Shown: in pieces, positions 32,001 to 35,016 of the stretch
Layout of the letters: each line of letters starts with the position of its first letter
Position numbering within the stretch: position 1 is the stretch's first letter
Source of the DNA: Candidatus Poribacteria bacterium
GTDB lineage: Bacteria > Poribacteria > WGA-4E > WGA-3G
DNA length: 35,016 nt
Assembly (NCBI GenBank): GCA_022394775.1
Contig: JAGFCB010000232.1
Coordinates: 1 to 35,016, forward strand
Direction: 5' to 3'
Notes under the pieces: generated by a model
What the model was told of the DNA's origin: nothing
Databases searched by the model: none
The model's input: the letters and a program-made list of their open reading frames with translations, nothing else
Translations under genes and position numbers: made by a program

Positions 32001-34174
32001 GCGGTGTAAATGAAGGAGATCACTTTAACGATCTGCAATGGACAAGTGGACGTTTACTGCCTACCACTGTTTGCGGAATTTTCGTATGCTCATCAGAAAA
32101 CGTCATCAACGTCGTCAAGGAAATTGGACTCACCGATAAGGATCAACTCAATTCCTATTCTGCTTATGCCTTGATTAACATTGCCTCGCCACGCGATCAA
32201 AACGATGTTTTGATGGGTGTCGGAAGTGATGATTCTATCAAAGTTTGGCTCAACGGTTCAGTTGTTTACAAAAATGATGTCTCAAGAAGAACAAAAGGCA
32301 TACAAAACCGTTTTCCTGTACATCTCAATGCTGGTGACAATCTACTGCTAATTAAAGTGTGCAATCATAGTGCGCTGTTCGGAAATAACGATTGGGGCAT
32401 GTTTTTTAAGCTCTACCTTGACACGCAGGATTACACCCTATCTCTTCCAATGGTCCTCCCGGGCACTCAACAGCCCGTGGCACCTGAAGTAACTGAAACG
32501 CCACAGCAGCCACAACAACCCGGAAATACGGGCGGCACGCCAACGCTAACGGTATCAACAGCCTCTCCATTGACAGAGGCGACATTAGACGAGAGCATTA
32601 TTACCCTCACGCTCAGTGGCAGGAAGTTTGAACGCAGGAATTCCGCGATCAGGCGTGCGGTGTCAGTTTCTGGGATTTCGGGGGTCACTGTGCGGAATTC
32701 TGATATAGATCGTCAGAGCGACACGGAAGTTTCGGTTGAATTGACTTATGATGGTGACATGAGGACGGATGGCACACTCACGATTACCGTTGGTGCGGAT
32801 GCCATCGCAGGCTATGACGGTCCTGCCCTCACTGTCCAGTTATCTGTCTCCGCAGCGGATGAGCCTGTAGCTGGTGGTCAGACGCCTGATCCGACGCAGC
32901 AACCTGGAAATACGGGTGGCACGCCAACGCTCACTGTATCAACAGCGTCTCCATTGACTGAGGCAACCCTGCATGGTGGCGTTGTGACACTGACGCTCAG
33001 TAGTGGCACTTATGAGCGATCCAGTTGGAGAATGAGAGAAGCCATCACAGTTTCCGGCATTTCAGGTTTGGCCTTTGATAAATTCAGTGTAGATCGTGTG
33101 AGCGATACACAAGTCACTCTTGAACTTGAGTTTGATGGCAACATGAACGCCAATGGCACACTCACAATCTCCGTTGGTGCGGGTACTATTAAGGATTATG
33201 ACGGGGCTGCGCTTACCGGACAGATCGCTGTGTCTGCTGTCACCGAATCCATCACTGTCTCAACTGCGTCGCCATTGACAGAGGCAACTTTAGACGAGAG
33301 TGTCATTACCCTCACACTCAGTGGTAGAAAATTTGAACGCTGGAATTCTACAATCAGACTTGCTGTCTCTGTCTCTGGCATTGCGGGTGTTACTGTGCGG
33401 AGTTTTGATATAGACCGCGAAAGCGACACAGAAGTTACCGTCGAGTTGACCTTCAACGGGAATATGAACGCCGATGGCACCCTCACGATCACTGTGGGTG
33501 CGGATGCCATCGCAGGCTATGACGGTCCGGCATTCACGGCACGGCTCCATGTCACAGCGAATACGGAGTCCGTCGCCGCCTCAACTACCGCACCCCTGAA
33601 GGAAGCGACACTGGATGGCAGCGTTGTCACGCTCACGCTCAGTGGTGCTAAATACGCAAAGTCTATCTGGGACCTCCGAGAAGCAGTATCGGTTTCTGGT
33701 ATTAATGGCGTAACAATTCCATGGCACCAACCCAGGCGAAAGAGCGATACCGAAATCACGATTAAACTTGAATTTGATGGCAACATGAATACCGACGGCA
33801 CGCTCACGTTCACTGTCGGTGCAGATGCCATCGCAGGTTATAATGGTGCACTTACTGCACAAATAACTGTAACCGCCGACAGAGAGAACATCCTCTTGGC
33901 GAACTTCCCGAATCCGTTCAACCCAGAGACGTGGATTCCATATCAACTCGCAAAAGATGCCGATGTGACATTACACATTTATAGTGTAAACGGAACATTG
34001 ATCCAGACGTTAACACTCGGATATCAACCTGCGGGCTTCTATTACAGTCGGAGTCGCGCGGCGTATTGGGATGGTAAAAACGCGTTGGGCGAACCTGTGG
34101 CGAGTGGTGTCTATTTCTACACCATCACCGCAGGTGACTTCACCGCTACGCGGAAAATGTTAATACGGAAATAG
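23045..34174 (+). CDS. Giant secreted modular protein: LRRs, cadherin-like repeats, metzincin domain, sorting tail
   Basis: The 3,709-residue protein starts at ATG 23045 behind AAAAGGAG. It begins with a signal peptide (cleavage near HIAGYA). Order by nucleotide: cap plus LRR array 1 (to ~23935); beta domain; cadherin-like domain (~24205-24500); metzincin domain (~24520-25070) with HELGHAFGLHH at residues 623-633 and a Met-turn DIMGYDR; a beta domain; LRR array 2 (~25440-26280); cadherin; LRR arrays 3 (~26900-27690) and 4 (~28025-28685); two cadherins; a CxVG module; three cadherins; a second CxVG module; six copies of a ~100-residue TVSTASPLTEATL module, interrupted after the second by a PA14-like ligand-binding domain (~31850-32440); and the sorting tail NFPNPFNPETWIPYQL...KMLIRK. 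The zinc-site HExxHxxGxxH is complete, so it may be an active protease tethered on the surface. Adhesion to or processing of host or matrix proteins is inferred. Confidence 0.93.
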   Translation: MKPLFGNKRYIVSIFLTIVIVFCTHIAGYADITPVSERTSQVRDAIVAAVPGVNSAADVTEAHLANIHTLSLSRKNITALKEGDFDGLSSLRSLWLGGNQLSSLSAGIFSGLTSLTTITLPQNQLSSLPEGVFSGLSALTTLSLYRNQLSSLPAGIFTGLTSLTEIDLGRNQLSSLPAGIFTGLTSLKVINLWQNRLSSLPAGMFTGLTSLTKIDLPGGRLSNLPVNLFSGLTSLTQLRLSCNRFNNLPGRIFSGLSSLTHLTLSGKSTGSLPNGILSGLTSLTNLSLYNANIDASLTVLPQDIGRNQFKVVVPTGAPFTIVAPLNVTNGSIMGGATTATIPIGSVESTPFTLIPTPGASDDPTVLIGTLPDPPSEHSGYTLTHFNLAPAFVEGQNTTRTVAEDIHTGGYIGTAVTAIDPHNDVLTYSLGGADASSFAIDPTTGQLKTNIKFDYETRTTYTVTVNATDATLTASITVTITVSDVEPETRNVGIPRTVRLFYLLPNDKPYRAEVVAAMKTGVVDIQSFFREQMETHGHGSKTFQIETDDQGDPIVHRVDGDYPESEYQGRTKGEIKRDYDNSQNVILIVLDRGTGGGGHGVGNGKKSSGFAMIYGGWNWFAAAHELGHAFGLHHDFRDRADIMGYDRPTRSAAELSAGAAEFLAVNPYFNPNIPLKYESPPTLELLSSKFYPHDAKSVPIRLRVRDADGLYQVMLLVSTKKVLGASGMEVKEFRKLAGETDTIIEFNYDGTTPSDSTTSLADPLRHPIGFLFTDMLGNNEGNVAYPRFVFEGKKINTNLPVSQRTPQVRDAIVAAVPGVNNANDVTKTHLATITNLNLNRKSITSLKLGDFHGLTGLTTLDLSGNSFSVLPFGIFNDNTRLTSLRLETSIDAGTLDNLTNLTELHLSTSTLPSGIFDNLTNLTELHLRFFVPTSLPDGIFDDLTALTKLNLWVRNSTFLPSGVFDNLTNLTELHLRFRDPTSLPDGIFDDLTALTKLNLSNNRLTSLPSGIFDNNTALTTINLGANDLTSLLSDIFKNNTALTTLYLNSNDLTSLPDGIFKGLTQLKLLYLSGNRHYTMPLTVSLEKVGKNQVKAVAPTGAPFKIVLPLTVTNGSISGGASSITIPIGSVESGTLTLTRTPGTTTAVTVDIGTLPGTPLNSGYTLVKSDDLPLEFTSIDVVANNAPVFTDGTSITRSISENTASGQNIGTAISATDADSSDTLTYTLSGTDAASFSIVSTSGQLQTKAALDYETKTAYSVTISVSDGNGGSANIAVTINVTDVRELLSDRTPAVRDAIVRAARVNSAADVTEAHLAAITALDLSRLDIPALKSGDFDGLTALTNLNLSDNDLTSLPADVFDGLSSLTTLTLGTNRLTALPPDIFDGLTALTNLDLSNLNNLVFGEFTTLPVDVFDGLTALTTLNLQGNDFSALPAGIFDGLTALTDLRLNANKLTTLPAGVFDGLTHLEKLNLSGNDLMTLPGKIFDDLTSAKTIWLDNNKLNSLPVDIFDGLTSVVLFLDNNKLTSLPDGIFEGLTSLLSIGLQGNPGAPFRLNVSLEKVGTDQFKAVIPTGAPFNIVLPITVVNGGIKNLKTTITIPTGSVESQPLTVTRTPGTTAAVTVNIGTLPGLPSSPYRHSGYTLVKPSNSVLAFTDIDVSVVTPVSNRTPAVRDAIVAAVPGVNNATDVTEAHLTTIRSLNLENKSITSLKSGDFDGLTSLRYLTLTYNDLTSLPAGVFSNLSSLWRLLLYGNDLTSLPSGVFDDLSSLTELNLYNNDLTSLPTGVFDNLTSLTRLGLGLNQLTSLPAGIFDNLTSLKFLGLGSGKYANRNQITSLPAGVFSNLVVLTDLVLYNNSLSSLPDGVFSNLSSLTRLWLQGNAVDPMLLTVSLEKVADGQFKAVAPTGAPFAMELPLTVTNGSITGGATSLTIAAGSVESGTLTVTRTPGTTAAVTVDIGTLPGLPNNTDDVLGYRLHQGYILVKSTDLPLEVIAGTNNRPVFTDGTSTTRAIAENTAANVNIGAAISATDADTADTLTYTLSGTDAAAFSIVSTTGQLQTNAALDYETKNAYSVTISVADGNGGSASIAVTINVTDVNENRAPVFTDGATATRSIAENTASGQNIGTAIAATDADTGDTLTYTLGGTDASSFSIVSTSGQLQTNATLDYETKASYTVTVSVSDGSLTATITVTITVTDIDETPVDTVEVIPAAPGICKVGDTLAPGESCTYPGTDDAFSVNDNGVGQFLFFTAGDNLNIQNTELNGLSYTLVAKKLASGSWEIEEIGNRRTALQTANTAPTFTDGTSTTRTIAENTSSGQNIGTAIAATDADSGDTLTYTLGGTDAAVFDIVSTTGQLQTKAALDYEIKNTYSVTISVSDGNGGSASIAVTIIITDVNENRAPVFSDGTSTTRTVALPAGKPVGDYDIGDPIIVTDPDGDNMTYTLEGTNADLFHTYASRTANGAYSLQLTTRGKSLHDGTGATYSVIYTVSDASGASSSIAVTITVTDVGGTTNTAPVFTDGTSTARSIAENIASGEHIGTAIVATDADSDTLTYTLGGTDAASFGIDATTGQLKTKAALDYETKATYTVTVSVSDGSSTTTITVTINITDINELPTTTAICKVGDILKPGQSCAYPGTDAVFSVLGDGTAQWHIPNLPAWLAWLNQTSISGSLRVSTTVNGQAYHFVAEQVGTSWEIKEIGDDRSDPQPETPEQPEETPPGGGTPTLTVSTASPLTEATLHGGVVTLTLNGGTYEASWRIRNAVSVSGISGVTVETFDVDRVNDTQITVELTYAGNMNASSTLTFTLGADAIKDYDGGALISQISVPSVTESVTASTASPLTEATLDESIITLTLSGRKFERWNSTIRPAVSVSGIAGVTVRSFDIDRESDTEVSVELTYDGNMNADGTLTITVGADAIAGYNGPAFTTQISVSDTTEPRILTEKPVESDYDHIEGPWLWMIAPGGDIDADNLSGASDGVITEARIAQSGVNEGDHFNDLQWTSGRLLPTTVCGIFVCSSENVINVVKEIGLTDKDQLNSYSAYALINIASPRDQNDVLMGVGSDDSIKVWLNGSVVYKNDVSRRTKGIQNRFPVHLNAGDNLLLIKVCNHSALFGNNDWGMFFKLYLDTQDYTLSLPMVLPGTQQPVAPEVTETPQQPQQPGNTGGTPTLTVSTASPLTEATLDESIITLTLSGRKFERRNSAIRRAVSVSGISGVTVRNSDIDRQSDTEVSVELTYDGDMRTDGTLTITVGADAIAGYDGPALTVQLSVSAADEPVAGGQTPDPTQQPGNTGGTPTLTVSTASPLTEATLHGGVVTLTLSSGTYERSSWRMREAITVSGISGLAFDKFSVDRVSDTQVTLELEFDGNMNANGTLTISVGAGTIKDYDGAALTGQIAVSAVTESITVSTASPLTEATLDESVITLTLSGRKFERWNSTIRLAVSVSGIAGVTVRSFDIDRESDTEVTVELTFNGNMNADGTLTITVGADAIAGYDGPAFTARLHVTANTESVAASTTAPLKEATLDGSVVTLTLSGAKYAKSIWDLREAVSVSGINGVTIPWHQPRRKSDTEITIKLEFDGNMNTDGTLTFTVGADAIAGYNGALTAQITVTADRENILLANFPNPFNPETWIPYQLAKDADVTLHIYSVNGTLIQTLTLGYQPAGFYYSRSRAAYWDGKNALGEPVASGVYFYTITAGDFTATRKMLIRK
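23225..23935 (+). repeat. LRR array 1 of the giant protein (72-base coding repeats)
   Basis: About nine 24-residue LRRs of the form LxxLxLxxNxLSSLPAGIFTGLTS. Successive DNA units around 23500, 23572 and 23644 are nearly identical (CAGTCTTCCGGCGGGTATATTTACGGG-type, differing by a few bases), which indicates recent tandem duplication. A cap with RT-x2-VRDAIVAAVPGVN precedes it. Confidence 0.9.
25439..26280 (+). repeat. LRR array 2 of the giant protein
   Basis: It begins with the cap RTPQVRDAIVAAVPGVNNA and continues with about ten LRRs of the LTSLPDGIFDNLTALTxLxL type. A pair of units, including GGCATATTTGACGATCTCACG, is repeated almost exactly around 25855 and 25995, a local duplication of about 140 bases. 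It is followed by the same post-LRR beta domain (LEKVG..Q.KAVAPTGAPFKI) found after arrays 1, 3 and 4. Confidence 0.88.
26896..27690 (+). repeat. LRR array 3 of the giant protein
   Basis: Cap DRTPAVRDAIVRAARVNSA followed by about ten LRRs (LTSLPADVFDGLSSLTTLTL type) and the post-LRR domain starting VSLEKVGTDQFKAV. One unit is irregular (SNLNNLVFGEFTTLPVDVF), carrying an insertion. Confidence 0.88.
28025..28685 (+). repeat. LRR array 4 of the giant protein
   Basis: Cap NRTPAVRDAIVAAVPGVNNA followed by about eight LRRs (YNDLTSLPAGVFSNLSSL type), then the post-LRR domain VSLEKVADGQFKAVAPTGAPF. The cap, LRR and post-LRR domain form a cassette that occurs four times in the protein. Confidence 0.88.
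29017..31142 (+). repeat. Cadherin-like array with two CxVG modules
   Basis: Five cadherin-like domains of about 103 residues start near 29017, 29327, 29920, 30227 and 30569. Typical features are APVFTDGTSTTRSIAENT, IGTAIAATDADSGDTLTY and LDYETKxxYxVTVSVSDG, with calcium-binding type DxD and LDYE motifs. CxVG modules lie at about 29665-29900 and 30889-31142. DNA such as ACATCGGGACTGCCATA recurs identically at 26661, 29399 and 29991. Confidence 0.85.
31205..33880 (+). repeat. Six ~315-base modules (TVSTASPLTEATL type) with an inserted ligand-binding domain
   Basis: Units start near 31210, 31528, 32535, 32925, 33250 and 33565. Each runs STASPLTEATLxxSVxTLTLSG...VSVSGIxGVTV...DGNMNADGTLTITVGADAIAGYDG and is probably an Ig-like sandwich. 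Units 2, 3 and 5 are nearly identical in DNA. About 590 bases (31850-32440) between units 2 and 3 encode a PA14-like jelly-roll domain (GVGSDDSIKVWLNGSVVYKND). Confidence 0.85.
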
Positions 34175-34177
34175 TTG

Positions 34178-34258
34178 TCAGTTTTCGGTTATCAGTTCGC
34201 TTTGTGGCGATTGCTTTATTTTTTAATTCTCACAACACCTCTCTTAACTGAAAACTGA
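34178..34258. repeat. 81-base inverted repeat after the giant gene
   Basis: TCAGTTTTCGGTTA (34178-34191) faces TAACTGAAAACTGA (34245-34258), with one mismatch in 14. It starts four bases after the giant gene's stop and may be its transcription end or a MITE-like repeat. Confidence 0.6.
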
Positions 34259-34306
34259 AGACTCTAAAAGTCGAGCATGCAATATTTATTTTAGAAGTGG
34301 TATAAT
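34255..34306 (+). promoter_or_regulatory. Promoter of the 34327 lipoprotein gene
   Basis: It ends in a perfect TATAAT at 34301-34306, with no clear -35 box. CTGAAGACTCTAA and ATATTTATTTTAGAAGTGGTAT match 22958-23003 upstream of the giant gene. The -10 box is 15 bases from an AAAAGGAG ribosome binding site. Confidence 0.6.
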
Positions 34307-34326
34307 TTAAAAGGAGAATAGAAAAC

Positions 34327-34824
34327 ATGTTTGGAAAAGGCATCACCCGTTCATTTTCATGGTTAGTTAGCCTTTGCGTTGTTTTGAGTATCGGAATCAT
34401 CGGTTGCGGTGGTGACGGCGATGATACTAATGAGTGGGTTGGCACATGGGCATTGGAAATTGTTGACGGTGAGACCTTTGAAGAAACTTTTGCAGAGGAA
34501 GGTGTAGATGTTTCCCTCGATCCCAACAGTTGGACATTTAATGCCGATGGAACGATGGAGGTAGAATTCGGTATAAAGATTGAAGTGAAAGAGGAGGGCT
34601 TAGAGATTTCAGGGGAAGGGTCAATAAATATGACTGGGACTTACTCCCTATCTGGCTCAAACTACACATTCACACCTATGGAAGTAGAAGGAATCGGTTT
34701 ATTTGAAGAAGAAATAGAACCAGTCGGTCCTACAGACGAAGACACCGGCACATGGTCAAGAGAAGGGAATACGCTTACACTAAACAGTGATGATGGCTCT
34801 ACCCTTGTTTTGAAAAAGAAATGA
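34327..34824 (+). CDS. Lipocalin-like lipoprotein
   Basis: ATG 34327 follows AAAAGGAG. The 165-residue protein has a lipoprotein signal peptide ending in IGIIGC (lipobox, Cys at about residue 27), followed by an acidic GGDGDDTNE tether. The rest has the layout of small lipocalin-like lipoproteins: WVGTWALEIVDGE at the start, SWTFNADGTMEVEF, MTGTYSLSGSNYTF and GTWSREGNTLTLNSDDGSTLVLKK at the end. It is expected to be anchored in an envelope membrane as a beta-barrel-like fold; ligand unknown. Its upstream region resembles that of the giant protein, so the two may be co-regulated. Confidence 0.85.
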   Translation: MFGKGITRSFSWLVSLCVVLSIGIIGCGGDGDDTNEWVGTWALEIVDGETFEETFAEEGVDVSLDPNSWTFNADGTMEVEFGIKIEVKEEGLEISGEGSINMTGTYSLSGSNYTFTPMEVEGIGLFEEEIEPVGPTDEDTGTWSREGNTLTLNSDDGSTLVLKKK

Positions 34825-34885
34825 AACTCAATAGAATTGACCCCTTTAGCGAGTAAGTTTACCGTTGAATCAAAAGGAGTTTATC

Positions 34886-35016
34886 GTGAAAACACTAATC
34901 CTGAACCGAAAAATTATGTTATCAATCGTCACTACAATGTTGTTAATATACGGTGTCCAAGGCACAAACGACGCACAAGCACAAAACAACGCACCTGAAT
35001 TGACCCCCGTCAAAGA
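34886..35016 (+). CDS. Start of a secreted protein, probably a second LRR protein (cut by window edge)
   Basis: GTG 34886 follows CAAAAGGAG at 34872-34879 with good spacing, and the frame stays open to the window edge (43 codons). The N-terminus has a basic start and hydrophobic core (IMLSIVTTMLLIYGV) and a likely cleavage near AQA. The last visible residues, APELTPVK, match the position just ahead of the cap of the giant protein's first LRR array (DITPVSERTSQVRDAIV). I infer a paralogue that continues with the same cap and LRRs. Family assignment rests on few residues. Confidence 0.6.
   Translation, partial: MKTLILNRKIMLSIVTTMLLIYGVQGTNDAQAQNNAPELTPVK

Noticed and set aside
1..35016. tRNA, rRNA, complete insertion sequence or known riboswitch
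   Set aside because: I looked for cloverleaf T-arm signatures, transposase motifs and conserved aptamer cores and saw none; this is by eye and not exhaustive.

Overview
The window looks like a chromosomal fragment (roughly half G+C) of an uncultured bacterium of the Candidatus Poribacteria type, or a close relative. I infer this from two large secreted proteins that end in a C-terminal tail containing NFPNPFNPETWIPYQL, a 3,709-residue protein built from leucine-rich and cadherin-like repeats, several Gfo/Idh/MocA oxidoreductases, and many short palindromic intergenic repeats. It is an inference from style, not a marker-gene assignment. I see no rRNA, tRNA, CRISPR array or complete insertion sequence.

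Layout. 1-2475 (minus): the start of sufB (cut by the window edge), sufC and moaA. 2507-2645: a divergent promoter region. 2679-3753 (plus): a small conserved protein and a secreted carbohydrate-binding-module protein, ending at a strong terminator. 3826-7626 (minus): a methyltransferase-like protein, a PLP-dependent D-cysteine desulfhydrase/ACC deaminase homologue, and a protein with a GrpE-like C-terminus; the last two are 4 bases apart. 7838-11428 (minus): a secreted HExxH peptidase with LVIVD-type beta-propeller repeats and the sorting tail. 11504-12918: a TolB-like propeller protein flanked by related inverted repeats. 12991-15914 (plus): two Gfo/Idh/MocA oxidoreductases around a GrdB-family selenoprotein, whose reading frame crosses an in-frame TGA followed by a bacterial SECIS-like hairpin; a terminator follows. 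16173-19361 (plus): a promoter, a truncated Uma2-like fragment, then an unknown protein, a degenerate MocA-like protein and a sigma-54-type AAA+ activator with a GAFTTA loop in place of GAFTGA. 19512-20671: AT-rich dyads, a consensus sigma-54 promoter, a 21-bp tandem repeat and a secreted Ig-like protein. 21137-22524: a lipoprotein-like Ig protein and a frameshifted membrane protein. 23045-34174: the giant LRR/cadherin/metzincin protein. 34327-35016: a lipoprotein and the start of a probable second LRR protein.

How it fits together. The left part is housekeeping (Fe-S cluster assembly, molybdopterin). The middle suggests oxidation or reduction of polyols, sugars or amines through MocA-like dehydrogenases and a selenium-dependent redox protein. 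The 16-20.7 kb block looks like a self-contained regulatory unit: an activator with two uncharacterised partners, next to a promoter of the class such activators serve. The right half is devoted to the cell surface: modular adhesin-like or protease-like proteins with internally amplified repeats and a shared export tail, as expected of a host-associated or matrix-associated lifestyle.
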